From NCBI RefSeq assembly GCF_945952095.1, contig NZ_CAMFHL010000060.1:1-32261 (forward strand): a DNA stretch of 32,261 nt, written 5' to 3'. The notes under the pieces were generated by a model. The model did not search any database, was not told where the DNA came from, and saw only the letters and a list, made by a program, of their open reading frames with translations. This document shows positions 25,001 to 32,261 of the stretch, in pieces (positions within the stretch are counted from its first letter, which is position 1; every line of letters begins with the position of its first letter). Source of the stretch: an uncultured Arsenicibacter sp. Lineage in GTDB: Bacteria; Bacteroidota; Bacteroidia; Cytophagales; Spirosomataceae. The translations under genes were made by a program, and so were the position numbers.

Positions 25001-25147
25001 GCGCAGAATGCCGCCACCTGGACAAAATACACCGGCTATGACCCGGAAGTGAGCCTCAACGGTCAGTCGCTCATTAACAAAGGCATTGATTCAGGCGTGT
25101 ATCCGAATAATAAATCGTGGCAGGTTGGTTTATCGCTGTCTCTGTAA
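22076..25147 (+). CDS. SusC/RagA-family TonB-dependent transporter (second pair)
   Basis: This outer-membrane importer has 1023 residues from the ATG at 22076. The signal peptide is MKKSFIVLSWILLFILPFRL. A CarboxypepD_reg-like domain (about 33-104, LTGRIVDDRTKEPLIGATVQIKG) precedes the signature LSEVVVVGYGTQ (110-121), the plug with QIRGNNSITAGSDPLYVIDGF and VLKDASATAIYGSRGANGVV, and the barrel that ends in WQVGLSLSL. An earlier Met at 21971 would add 35 residues without signal character and falls inside the leader hairpins, so it is rejected. The SusD gene follows after 40 bases. The surrounding FGE and sulfatase genes indicate a sulfated ligand. The sequence is similar in plan to the first SusC but clearly divergent. 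Confidence 0.95.
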   Translation: MKKSFIVLSWILLFILPFRLRAQQSQPIINATLTGRIVDDRTKEPLIGATVQIKGTTNGSATDAEGKFILKTGQTLPFTLQVTYIGYESKEVNAVSNTIEITLKERIGQLSEVVVVGYGTQKRSDITGSISSVPLEVKSQPVASVERLLQGAVAGAIVTQTSGQPGGGVSVQIRGNNSITAGSDPLYVIDGFPINNDYSLNDAGVTNGSKINPLSSINTSDIETIDVLKDASATAIYGSRGANGVVIITTKTGTKGKSSVNYDGYYGVQSVIRTIPLLNAGEWWQLRKDAARNSGKTTSLPTVSGYKLDTSGVGTDWQAAAFRQAPIQNHNLSILSGSDKTRLAISGNYFKQDGILQNTGFSRYSTRINVDHDYNKRFRISGNLTASATRSDVAPAAIVGNLLLTPPSLPVYREDGSFVVNSPFESNLQNPINSLYNQINVTKANRILGNVSGELLITDGLRAKVLLGADIVDNKQNRYLPISTAEGQALAGDAIIGSVFTTNWLNENTLSYDRQLGAKGKLNAVIGFTAQQSNSEGAVAEAAGFASDALTYNNLGTGITNRTPTSFASKWSLASYLGRVNYGYDDRYLVTFTLRADGSSRFGDGNKWGYFPSAAFGWNVSSEDFFPKTTNVSNLKLRLSAGLTGNQNIPPYQSLSQLAYFRYNFSGATVSGYAPNTVPNPNLGWEKTFQVDAGFDVALLNNRIEVVGDYYYKKTTDLLLSRTVPGTSGLSDFYNGQASTIYQNIGAVSNKGVELYLKSHNLVGDLKWNTIFVYSYNKNTILSLGDGVSQIIPVISNPSIAKVGYPLGSFIVYKTDGVIQSGDAALTPQANKSAGGQKYKDINGDGIITQAGDRVVIANQPGFNLGITNTVSYRGFDLSVFFQGSFGGKLYNANRANLELGTGYTNSSRDLLNRWTPTNTNTDVKAAYQDPAITISDRFIEDASYVRLKNLSFGYTLPKSLVAKAHLKNLRVYVSAQNAATWTKYTGYDPEVSLNGQSLINKGIDSGVYPNNKSWQVGLSLSL

Positions 25148-25187
25148 GTAAAACGCTATTGTAAGACCTGATCAAAACACATTGACT

Positions 25188-26753
25188 ATGAAATCAGTAA
25201 AATACCTGGCTTTTGCAGCAACGCTGTTTACCGCAACCGCCTGCCAGGATTTCCTTAAAGAAAGTCCGGCATCGTTTATCTCGGAAGACCAGTATTATAA
25301 AACACAGGCCGATGCCATAACAGCGGTAAATGCCGTCTATTTTCTGCTGAATTCGGGCGGAAGCTCGGTGCAGACGCCCTATAACACCCTGTTTAATACC
25401 GGTATGAACTTTGCCGGGGATGATGAAGACCCGGGTCCGGGAGCCACCAATCCTGACGTGCGGTCACTGGCAGTACTGGCCCATTCATCGACCAACCTGC
25501 GGGTATACGAGCTCTGGCAGCAGCACTATGCGGCCATAAAAAAAGCAAACGTGGCCCTCGAAAAAATTCCGGCCATCAGTTTCGATGCGACGCTGAAAAA
25601 CCGGTTGCTGGGCGAGACAAAATTCCTGCGGGCACTGTATTACTTTAACCTGGTCCGGCTGTACGGCGATGTGCCGCTGATTACGGCCTACCAGAAATAT
25701 ATTACAGCGGCGGATTACGCCGTTGCCAAATCGCCTTCCGCAGAGGTATATGCCCAGATTGAAAAAGACCTGAAAGAGGCGGCTGCCGTTTTACCGGCCT
25801 CGTACAGTTCGCCGGATGTAGGCCGGGTCACAGCCGGTGCCGCCAAAGCGCTGCTGGCCAAAGTGTATCTGACAAAGGCATCGCTGCCGCTTGACATTGC
25901 CGCCCATTATGCCGATGCGGTAAAAACGGCTGAAGAAGCGCTGTCGCCGGCCGACGGGGGAACCGGTACCTATGGGTATGACCTGATCGCTAATTATGCG
26001 GATGTATTCCTGCCGGCGGCCAAAAACGGGAAAGAGCATATTTTCTCGGCCCAGTTCAAATCGAACTCTCTGGGACAGGGCAATAACCAGAACCCGCGTT
26101 CGATTCTGACCGGCATTCCGGGCTTAACGGGCGGATATGCAGATATGGTCCGTTTCTATACCGTTGGCAATGATAAGTTTTTCAGCGTGTATAAACTGTA
26201 TCAGCCGGCCGATAAGCGGAAGCGCGTCACGTTTGTAACGAGCTTTGTCAGCCCGACCAACGGCAGGAAATACGGGCTTCCGATTGCCAACGCAGCCGTC
26301 GCTAACGACTCGACCCCGTTTTTTAACAAAACATGGGACCCCAACTCAACGGCGGTAACCAGCGAATCGGCGGCCAACGTTGCTATTATCCGGTATGCCG
26401 AGCTGCTGCTGATTCACGCCGAGGCGGAAAACGAACTGAACGGCCCGACAGCCAAAGCGTACAAATCGCTGAACCGCGTCCGGAACCGGGCGGGGCTTCC
26501 CGATCTACAGCCGGGCCTGACAAAAGATCAGTTCCGCGAGGCCGTTTACCTCGACCGTCGCCTGGAGCTGGTCTTCGAGTATCACCGCTGGTTTGACCTG
26601 ATCCGCCAGAAGGATGCGGCCGGCAAAAGTACGTTCGTGAGAAACCTGCAGCTGGTCGGCAAAACCAATGCAAAGGATTTCCACCGGTTGTACCCGATTC
26701 CGCAGTCTGAAATTGATAATAACGCCAAACTGACCCAAAACGCCGGCTGGTAA
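25188..26753 (+). CDS. SusD/RagB-family outer-membrane lipoprotein (second pair)
   Basis: This 521-residue lipoprotein begins at the ATG at 25188 (MKSVKYLAFAATLFTATACQDF), with lipidation expected at Cys19. Family features include AVNAVYFLLNSGG, LGETKFLRALYYFNLVRLYGDVPLI, IRYAELLLIHAEAENELNG, YKSLNRVRNRAGLPDL, YLDRRLELVFEYHRWFDLIRQ and the end FHRLYPIPQSEIDNNAKLTQNAGW. It would bind substrate at the cell surface above its SusC partner. A TTG two codons upstream is possible but adds nothing to the signal. It is followed by a strong hairpin (26763-26797) and then the first sulfatase gene. Confidence 0.95.
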   Translation: MKSVKYLAFAATLFTATACQDFLKESPASFISEDQYYKTQADAITAVNAVYFLLNSGGSSVQTPYNTLFNTGMNFAGDDEDPGPGATNPDVRSLAVLAHSSTNLRVYELWQQHYAAIKKANVALEKIPAISFDATLKNRLLGETKFLRALYYFNLVRLYGDVPLITAYQKYITAADYAVAKSPSAEVYAQIEKDLKEAAAVLPASYSSPDVGRVTAGAAKALLAKVYLTKASLPLDIAAHYADAVKTAEEALSPADGGTGTYGYDLIANYADVFLPAAKNGKEHIFSAQFKSNSLGQGNNQNPRSILTGIPGLTGGYADMVRFYTVGNDKFFSVYKLYQPADKRKRVTFVTSFVSPTNGRKYGLPIANAAVANDSTPFFNKTWDPNSTAVTSESAANVAIIRYAELLLIHAEAENELNGPTAKAYKSLNRVRNRAGLPDLQPGLTKDQFREAVYLDRRLELVFEYHRWFDLIRQKDAAGKSTFVRNLQLVGKTNAKDFHRLYPIPQSEIDNNAKLTQNAGW

Positions 26754-26762
26754 TCCATTTAT

Positions 26763-26797
26763 CGGGCAGGTAGCCGGACAAACCGGTTACCTGCCTG
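26763..26797 (+). terminator. 15-bp hairpin between SusD and the first sulfatase
   Basis: CGGGCAGGTAGCCGG (26763-26777) pairs with 26783-26797 across the loop ACAAA, with two G-U pairs. Only a weak T stretch (CCCATTTTGC) follows, so this is probably a partial terminator or an mRNA-stability hairpin. It would allow high SusCD and lower sulfatase expression from one promoter. Confidence 0.55.
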
Positions 26798-26819
26798 CTC
26801 ATCCCATTTTGCTGAAAAC

Positions 26820-28781
26820 ATGAAATCAGGTAAACACATAAACCGGCTGTCGGCCACTGTTTTGCTGGCAGGATCGGCCTTCTGGGGTCAGGCTATTGCA
26901 CAGGACCAGCCGGAATGGAAAGGTAAAATCAATATCTCGGCTAAAGAATCAACGCCTTACAAAATTGATTATCTCAAAAAGGCCGCGGCCGGTTCTCCCA
27001 ACGTCCTGCTGATCCTGCTCGATGATGTGGGATACGGCGCTTCCAGCGCATTCGGGGGGGTTATCAACACCCCGACGTTTGACGCACTGGCCAACAACGG
27101 CCTGCGGTATACCAATTTCCACACGGCCGGCATCTGCTCTCCCACCCGCTCGGCCCTGCTGACTGGCCGCAACCACCATGCGGTGGGTATGGGGTTATTC
27201 CCGCATTTTATTCTTTCGGGCGATTATCCGGGCTACAACGGTCACCTGCTGCCAACCAGCGGAACGATTGCTGAAGTGCTGCGCGAGAATGGCTATAATA
27301 CCTACCATGTCGGTAAATGGCACCTGACACCGGATGAGGAGGCAACCGATCTGGGTCCGTTTGACCGCTGGCCCTCAGGCAAAGGCTTTGACCATAATTT
27401 CAGTTTTCTGGGCGGGGCCACCGACCAGTATAAGCCGGATCTGGTCGAAGATAACCAGCACGTTAAACCGGATGGCCGGCATCTGAATGCGCAGCTGACG
27501 GATAAGGCGATCAGTTACCTAACCCGGCAACGGACCATTGCACCCGATAAACCGTTTTTCCTGTATTATACTCCCGGCGCTACCCATGCCCCGCATCAGG
27601 TAGATAAAGTCTGGAGCGATAAATACAAGGGTAAGTTTGATGCCGGGTGGGATAGTTTCCGTGAGCAGGTGTTTGCCAATCAGAAGAAGCTCGGTATTCT
27701 GCCCGCCAATGCGGTGCTGCCGGACCGGAATTCGCTCATCAAAGCCTGGAAAGACCTGTCGCCGGAAGAGCAGAAAGTCAATGCCCGGTTTATGGAGGTA
27801 TATGCCGGTTTTCTGGAATATACGGACTACGAAATCGGCCGGCTCGTCAACCACCTAAAAGAAAACGGGCAGTTTGATAATACCGCCATTTTTGTGATCA
27901 TCGGCGACAACGGCGGCAGTAAGGAAGGCACGGAATACGGTGTTACCAACAAAGCCATCGGCAACCTGCGCGCCCTGCTGACACAGCCCGGCCGCAATCA
28001 GTCAAACGTGAATCTGGCTGCCCTGCTGGCCGACAACCCGACCCGCGACGAATATAAAACCTATATCCAGAGCGAGTACGACAAGATCGGCACGAAGGAT
28101 GTTCTCGGGGTGGCCAACTATCCGCTGGGCTGGGCTCAGGCGACCAACACGCCGTTTAAGTTCTGGAAAAGCGATGCCAACGCCGAAGGCGCAACCCATA
28201 ACCCGCTGATTATTCACTACCCGAAAGCCATTCAGGAAAAAGGGGGCATCCGGAATCAGTTCGGGCACGTAACCGACATTTATCCGTCGATTCTGGAACT
28301 GACCGGCATTGCCCAGCCCGCGTCCCTTAAAGGAGTTAAACAAACGGAACTGCACGGAAAAAGCCTGATTTATTCGGTGAACAGCAAAAATGCACCGGAG
28401 ACCCATACCCAGCAGTATTTCACGATTTTTGGTAACCGGGCGATTTACAAAGACGGCTGGAAGGCCGGAGCGGCTCATCACCCGAACACCATCGACGTAT
28501 TTGCCTTCAAGGGCGAAACGCCGAAAGTTGTGGAGAATAACCCGGCCGGTGAAGAATGGGAACTGTATAACCTGCGCGAGGATTTCAACGAACGGGTCAA
28601 CCTGGCACAGAAATACCCCGAAAAGCTGAAGGAGCTGAAGGCATTGTTTGAGGCCGATGCGGCCCGGTACAATATCTATCCGCTAATTGATATTCAGCAC
28701 GTTGTGCTGAGGGTACAACAGCAACTGCTGCAACAGCAGAAAGCACAGAAAGCGCCGGTATCGCCGACAGGCGGGAAATAA
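26820..28781 (+). CDS. Secreted arylsulfatase, Cys-type (PAS/S1_4-like)
   Basis: This 653-residue sulfatase has a signal peptide ending near AIAQ (residue 28). The modification motif CSPTRSALLTGR places the future formylglycine at Cys106. Metal-binding acidic residues are Asp68-Asp69 in LLILLDDVGYG and Asp-Asn in IIGDNGG. The stretch HAPHQVDKVWSDKYKGKFDAGWDSFREQVFANQKKLGI is typical of the Pseudomonas AtsA (PAS) group that I associate with SulfAtlas S1_4. Such enzymes act on aryl or alkyl sulfate esters and some glycans. It is the first of three sulfatases and depends on the FGE encoded upstream. The C-terminal ~25 residues are Gln-rich and probably flexible. Start chosen at 26820, the first Met before the signal peptide. 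Confidence 0.92.
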   Translation: MKSGKHINRLSATVLLAGSAFWGQAIAQDQPEWKGKINISAKESTPYKIDYLKKAAAGSPNVLLILLDDVGYGASSAFGGVINTPTFDALANNGLRYTNFHTAGICSPTRSALLTGRNHHAVGMGLFPHFILSGDYPGYNGHLLPTSGTIAEVLRENGYNTYHVGKWHLTPDEEATDLGPFDRWPSGKGFDHNFSFLGGATDQYKPDLVEDNQHVKPDGRHLNAQLTDKAISYLTRQRTIAPDKPFFLYYTPGATHAPHQVDKVWSDKYKGKFDAGWDSFREQVFANQKKLGILPANAVLPDRNSLIKAWKDLSPEEQKVNARFMEVYAGFLEYTDYEIGRLVNHLKENGQFDNTAIFVIIGDNGGSKEGTEYGVTNKAIGNLRALLTQPGRNQSNVNLAALLADNPTRDEYKTYIQSEYDKIGTKDVLGVANYPLGWAQATNTPFKFWKSDANAEGATHNPLIIHYPKAIQEKGGIRNQFGHVTDIYPSILELTGIAQPASLKGVKQTELHGKSLIYSVNSKNAPETHTQQYFTIFGNRAIYKDGWKAGAAHHPNTIDVFAFKGETPKVVENNPAGEEWELYNLREDFNERVNLAQKYPEKLKELKALFEADAARYNIYPLIDIQHVVLRVQQQLLQQQKAQKAPVSPTGGK

Positions 28782-28808
28782 CCCCAAAGAGTCCTGATCC
28801 AGAAACGC

Positions 28809-30464
28809 ATGAGGTATCCGTGGTTATATCGTCTGTTTCAACCCGCAGCAGCCATCTGGCTGCTGACGGGTTTGGCATTTGCCGGACCTGATCCGGATAA
28901 AACATTACCCAAACGCCCGAATATTCTTTGGATAACCTGTGAGGACATGTCTCCCCATCTGGGGGCCTATGGCGAAAAAGTAGCAAAAACGCCGAATCTC
29001 GACCAACTGGCGCGGGAAGGGGTGCGTTATACCCATGTTTATTCAACAGCGGGTGTGTGTGCTCCAAGCCGCTCGGCACTCATTACGGGCTCGTATCAAA
29101 CCTCGATCGGTACCCACAACATGCGGACGCTGCAAGCGCCGGTAACAGCCCGGTTTTCGCCGGTGCCCACCTATTCGGCACTGCTGCCTGCGGGTGTAAA
29201 ATGCTTTCCTGAGTATCTGCGACAAGCGGGATATTACTGTACGAACAACGAAAAACAGGACTACCAGTTTATTGCACCCGTTACGGTTTGGGACGAAAGC
29301 AGCACCAGTGCTCACTGGCGGAACCGACCTGCTGACACCCCGTTTTTTGCCGTTTTTAATCTTATGATTACGCATGAATCACAGGTATTTTCCCGCGATA
29401 AAGCGCCGCTGACCGTTGACCCGGCTCGGGTGGAGGTGCCCCCATATTATCCCGACAATGCCGTTATCCGGCAGGATATTGCCCGTTTTCTGAGTAATGT
29501 TGAAGAAATGGACCGGCAGGTGGGTGAGCTATTGACGCAACTGAAGGAAGACGGGCTCTATGAAAATACCATAATTTTTTTCTACAGCGATCACGGCGAC
29601 GGCCTGCCTTTCGTGAAACGTGAATTGTATCAGAGGGGGCTGAAGGTGCCGCTACTGATTCGGTTTCCGAACGCAGCGCGGGCAGGCACGGTTGACGATC
29701 AGTTAATTAGTTTTGTAGATTTCGCACCGACGGTGCTTTCGCTGGCAGGGGTTAAGCTACCGGAACACCTTCAGGGACAGGCGTTTTTGGGTAACCAGCA
29801 GGCTAAACATCCACGGAAATACATTTTTGCCGCCCGCGACCGGATGGATACCGAATATGACCGGGTAAGGGCCGTGAATGATGGCCGGTTTACCTATCTA
29901 CGGAATTACCAGCCGGAAAGGCCTTACTACCAGAACATTACCTACCGCCTGCAACTGAAATCCATGCAGGAGATCCTGCGCCTGCGCGAGGCAGGAACGT
30001 TAAACCAGCAACAAGCCTACTGGTTCAGGCCGGTTAAGCCTGCGGAAGAATTATTTGACACCAAAGCAGACCCCTATGAGTTTACCAATCTGGCCGAGAA
30101 CCCGGCTTACCGGCAAAAACTACAGGAACTCCGCCATCAACTGGAACAGTGGACAGAGACGTTCGGCGACCTGGGGAGTATTCCTGAGAAAGAACTCCTG
30201 AACCGCTGGTGGAACGGGAAGGCAACCCCGCCACAAACCGGATTACCGGTCGTAACCCAACACAAAAACACCCTGCGGATTGATTGCGAGACCGAAGGGG
30301 CCTCACTGGCCTACAAACGGCCGGCGGATAAAAGCTGGCGCGTATACACGGCTCCTGTGAACGTACAAACGGCCGATTCGCTGTATGTACAGGCTCACCG
30401 GATTGGCTTCCGGCCAAGTCCGGTTGTGAAGTTTAAGCTGACGGCCTCATCCTCAAGACCATGA
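28809..30464 (+). CDS. Secreted sulfatase, sulfamidase-like (Cys-type)
   Basis: This 551-residue sulfatase has a signal peptide (about 1-25). The core begins with RPNILWITCEDMSPHLGAYG, where Glu45-Asp46 take the place of the usual Asp-Asp. The modification motif is CAPSRSALITGS with Cys84. FFYSDHGDGLP gives the second metal site with Asp-His in place of Asp-Asn. These variants are those of the N-sulfoglucosamine sulfohydrolase-like branch, so hydrolysis of N- or O-sulfate on a sugar is plausible, although members are diverse. A small C-terminal domain (about 480-545, with CETEGASLAYKRPADKSWRVYTAPV and RIGFRPSP) resembles the CHB_HEX_C beta-sandwich seen in some glycan enzymes. It lies 27 bases after the first sulfatase gene, and its stop overlaps a possible early start of the third. 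Confidence 0.9.
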   Translation: MRYPWLYRLFQPAAAIWLLTGLAFAGPDPDKTLPKRPNILWITCEDMSPHLGAYGEKVAKTPNLDQLAREGVRYTHVYSTAGVCAPSRSALITGSYQTSIGTHNMRTLQAPVTARFSPVPTYSALLPAGVKCFPEYLRQAGYYCTNNEKQDYQFIAPVTVWDESSTSAHWRNRPADTPFFAVFNLMITHESQVFSRDKAPLTVDPARVEVPPYYPDNAVIRQDIARFLSNVEEMDRQVGELLTQLKEDGLYENTIIFFYSDHGDGLPFVKRELYQRGLKVPLLIRFPNAARAGTVDDQLISFVDFAPTVLSLAGVKLPEHLQGQAFLGNQQAKHPRKYIFAARDRMDTEYDRVRAVNDGRFTYLRNYQPERPYYQNITYRLQLKSMQEILRLREAGTLNQQQAYWFRPVKPAEELFDTKADPYEFTNLAENPAYRQKLQELRHQLEQWTETFGDLGSIPEKELLNRWWNGKATPPQTGLPVVTQHKNTLRIDCETEGASLAYKRPADKSWRVYTAPVNVQTADSLYVQAHRIGFRPSPVVKFKLTASSSRP

Positions 30465-30493
30465 ACAATTCTGATTACCTTCTTACCATAACT

Positions 30494-32170
30494 ATGAAAC
30501 AAAAAATCATTCTGATTGCCCTGTTGACCGGACTCATCACGACCGCTGAGGCCCAGAACAGAAAACCGGCTAAGGCCGCAACACCCCGCCCGAACATTGT
30601 CCTGATCATGGTCGATGACATGGGCTATTCGGACCTCGGGGCGTTTGGCTCAGAAATCAGCACACCAAATCTTGATAAGCTGGCGACTGAAGGCATCCGG
30701 CTCCGGGAGTTTTACAACAACTCGATCTGCGCCCCGACCCGGGCGTCGCTCCTGACGGGACAATATCAGCACAAAGCCGGTGTCGGGTATTTCGATGTGA
30801 ATCTGGGCCTACCTGCCTATCAGGGGTACCTCAACCGTGAATCGCTGACGGTGGGCGAAGTGCTCCGGAGTGGTGGCTACAGCACCCTTCTGTCGGGAAA
30901 ATGGCATGTTGGCCGCGATAGTCTGGCCTGGCCTAAACAACGGGGCTTTGACCGTTTTTACGGTATCCTCGGCGGGGCGTCCGACTATTTTGATACGAAA
31001 CCGCTGCCGTTCGGCAACAGTCCATACCCCGTTACACTGCTGAAGGACAACATCCGCCAGTATCCGAAAGATAATTCGTACTATTTCACCGACGAGATCG
31101 GCAATAATGCGGTTTCGTTCCTCGACGAACAGCAGCAAAACACCCCGGGCAAGCCGTTTTTCCTGTACGTTGCCTTTACTGCTCCGCACTGGCCCCTACA
31201 GGCACTCCCGGAAGACATTGCTAAATACAAGGGGAAATATGATGCAGGCTGGGACGCCCTGCGCGAAAAACGGCTGGCCCGTCAGCGTGAACTGGGTATC
31301 CTGACCCAAAACCAGACCGTTGCCGGCCATGATCCGGAAGTGCCTTACTGGGATAAGCTTACCTACGACGAAAAACAGTTCTGGAAGGCGAAAATGGAAG
31401 TATATGCGGCCATGGTCGACCGGATGGATCAGAACGTCGGAAAAATTCTGGCAAAGCTGAAGGAGTTGAAACAGGACGAGAACACCCTGATTGTCTTCCT
31501 GTCTGACAACGGGGCACAGGGCGGCTTCAACAGCAATAACCAGCTTGGCCGTGGCCTGGTCCGGAACGAAGGACCGGTCGGCACCGCCGGATCGTTTGAC
31601 TATCAGGAGCAAAACTGGGCTTATCTGTCCAACACACCCCTCCGGCAATATAAAAACAATTTCCATGAGGGTGGGTTTGGGACTTCTTTTATTGCCTGGT
31701 ATCCAAAACAGATAAAAGGCGGAAGCATTGTTAAAGGCACCGGCCACCTGATTGATCTGGCACCAACCTTCTACGAGCTGGCGGGTATTTCCTATCCGGC
31801 AACCTACAATGGTGTAAAAGCCAATCCGCTGGCGGGCAAAAGCCTGCTGCCTGTCCTCTTTGGTCAGACCGGTGAAGTAGATCGGGGCGAGCCTATTTTC
31901 TGGGAACGCGCCGGTAACCGGGCTGTCCGCAAAGGAAAGTGGAAAATCGTATCTACCTATCCGTCTTTTAAGTGGGAGCTTTTTGATCTGGAAAACGACC
32001 GTGGCGAAACCCGGAATCTGGCCGACGCGCAACCGGACATTGTCAATGCGTTGTCGGCAGAGTATGCGCGCTGGGCCGACCGGACCGGAGTGGTGGACTA
32101 TGACCGGATTAAGCCCGGCAATGATGCGATTCCGGGTCAGGCAGCGGCAAGGGGGCGTAACGGAAACTAA
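30494..32170 (+). CDS. Secreted arylsulfatase, Cys-type (AtsA-like, third)
   Basis: This 558-residue sulfatase starts with a clear signal peptide (MKQKIILIALLTGLITTAEA). NIVLIMVDDMGYSDLGAFG holds the metal-binding Asp pair (41-42), CAPTRASLLTGQ gives the modified Cys79, and IVFLSDNGAQGG is the second metal site. HWPLQALPEDIAKYKGKYDAGWDALREKR is shared in plan with the first sulfatase, so both belong to the same broad arylsulfatase group, while the middle one is of another branch. An in-frame ATG at 30461 overlaps the previous stop in an ATGA arrangement and would add 11 residues. The 30494 start is preferred because it gives a normal signal peptide. It is followed after 11 bases by a deacetylase-like gene. 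Confidence 0.92.
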   Translation: MKQKIILIALLTGLITTAEAQNRKPAKAATPRPNIVLIMVDDMGYSDLGAFGSEISTPNLDKLATEGIRLREFYNNSICAPTRASLLTGQYQHKAGVGYFDVNLGLPAYQGYLNRESLTVGEVLRSGGYSTLLSGKWHVGRDSLAWPKQRGFDRFYGILGGASDYFDTKPLPFGNSPYPVTLLKDNIRQYPKDNSYYFTDEIGNNAVSFLDEQQQNTPGKPFFLYVAFTAPHWPLQALPEDIAKYKGKYDAGWDALREKRLARQRELGILTQNQTVAGHDPEVPYWDKLTYDEKQFWKAKMEVYAAMVDRMDQNVGKILAKLKELKQDENTLIVFLSDNGAQGGFNSNNQLGRGLVRNEGPVGTAGSFDYQEQNWAYLSNTPLRQYKNNFHEGGFGTSFIAWYPKQIKGGSIVKGTGHLIDLAPTFYELAGISYPATYNGVKANPLAGKSLLPVLFGQTGEVDRGEPIFWERAGNRAVRKGKWKIVSTYPSFKWELFDLENDRGETRNLADAQPDIVNALSAEYARWADRTGVVDYDRIKPGNDAIPGQAAARGRNGN

Positions 32171-32171
32171 C

Positions 32172-32176
32172 AGGAG
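32172..32176 (+). promoter_or_regulatory. Shine-Dalgarno-like AGGAG
   Basis: AGGAG lies 5 bases upstream of the ATG at 32182. Such a site is rare in this window, where other starts lack purine-rich boxes, as usual for Bacteroidota. It supports the chosen start of the deacetylase-like gene. Confidence 0.45.
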
Positions 32177-32181
32177 CAGCC

Positions 32182-32261
32182 ATGAAATTGGATCTTATGG
32201 TCTTTTCTGCCCATCCTGATGATGCTGAGGTGGCTTGTGGCGGCATCGTTCTCCGCCACAC
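32182..32261 (+). CDS. PIG-L/LmbE-family deacetylase, BshB1-like (partial, cut by window end)
   Basis: Only the first 26 residues are visible: MKLDLMVFSAHPDDAEVACG, then GIVLRH. The motif AHPDDAE is the zinc-binding His-Pro-Asp-Asp signature of the PIG-L/LmbE deacetylase family, and the spacing from the start matches BshB1, which removes the acetyl group from GlcNAc-malate in bacillithiol synthesis. Related proteins act on other N-acetylglucosamine conjugates, which would also fit a locus that handles amino-sugar sulfates. No signal peptide is present, so the enzyme is cytoplasmic. The assignment to BshB1 itself is tentative because the rest of the gene lies outside the window. Confidence 0.75.
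   Translation, partial: MKLDLMVFSAHPDDAEVACGGIVLRH

Noticed and set aside
31196..32032. 278-residue open frame on the minus strand
   Set aside because: It is fully antisense to the third sulfatase, has no domain motif, and is explained by the codon use of the real gene.

Overview
The window looks like a chromosome segment of an aerobic member of the Bacteroidota, most likely of the Cytophagales (Spirosoma or Larkinella type). Signs of this are two SusC/SusD outer-membrane uptake pairs, a LytTR-type sensor/regulator pair, a TAnnTTTG promoter element, an almost complete lack of Shine-Dalgarno sequences, and an oxygen-dependent formylglycine-generating enzyme. The lineage call is inference from gene content only. 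No rRNA, tRNA, CRISPR array, insertion sequence or phage gene was seen.

Layout. (1) 1-1788, plus strand: the end of an unknown gene, then a LytS-like histidine kinase and a LytTR response regulator. (2) 8105-1804, minus strand: a tight five-gene sulfur-redox operon made of two tandem DoxX-like membrane proteins, a SoxD-like monohaem cytochrome c, a SoxC-like molybdenum sulfite/sulfane dehydrogenase and a phytoene-desaturase-like FAD oxidoreductase. (3) 13576-8217, minus strand: SusC, SusD and a cyanophycinase-like S51 peptidase, preceded by a strongly folded leader. (4) 17237-14133, minus strand: a phytanoyl-CoA-dioxygenase-like enzyme, a short-chain dehydrogenase and a TPR protein. (5) 17238-19613: AT-rich intergenic DNA around a frameshifted DUF1684 gene, rich in dyads and inverted repeats. 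(6) 19614 to the right edge, plus strand: a 40-residue membrane peptide, a sterol-desaturase-family hydroxylase, a secreted formylglycine-generating enzyme, SusC, SusD, three different secreted sulfatases and the start of a PIG-L/BshB1-like deacetylase.

How the genes may work together. Region 6 is a coherent sulfate-ester scavenging locus. SusC/SusD would import the sulfated compound, three Cys-type sulfatases would remove sulfate, and the adjacent exported formylglycine-generating enzyme would activate them. There is no glycoside hydrolase or polysaccharide lyase in the window, while three oxygenase or dehydrogenase families often seen in lipid or sterol metabolism lie nearby, so a sulfated lipid or other small sulfate ester is a reasonable alternative to a sulfated glycan. 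Region 2 has SoxCD-like enzymes without SoxXA, SoxYZ or SoxB, joined instead to two DoxX-like proteins. This suggests a stand-alone sulfite or sulfane oxidising module. The best candidates for something undescribed are this SoxCD-DoxX-DoxX-FAD operon, the glycosidase-free sulfatase locus, and the set of dyads and folded leaders between 13.6 and 22.1 kb.
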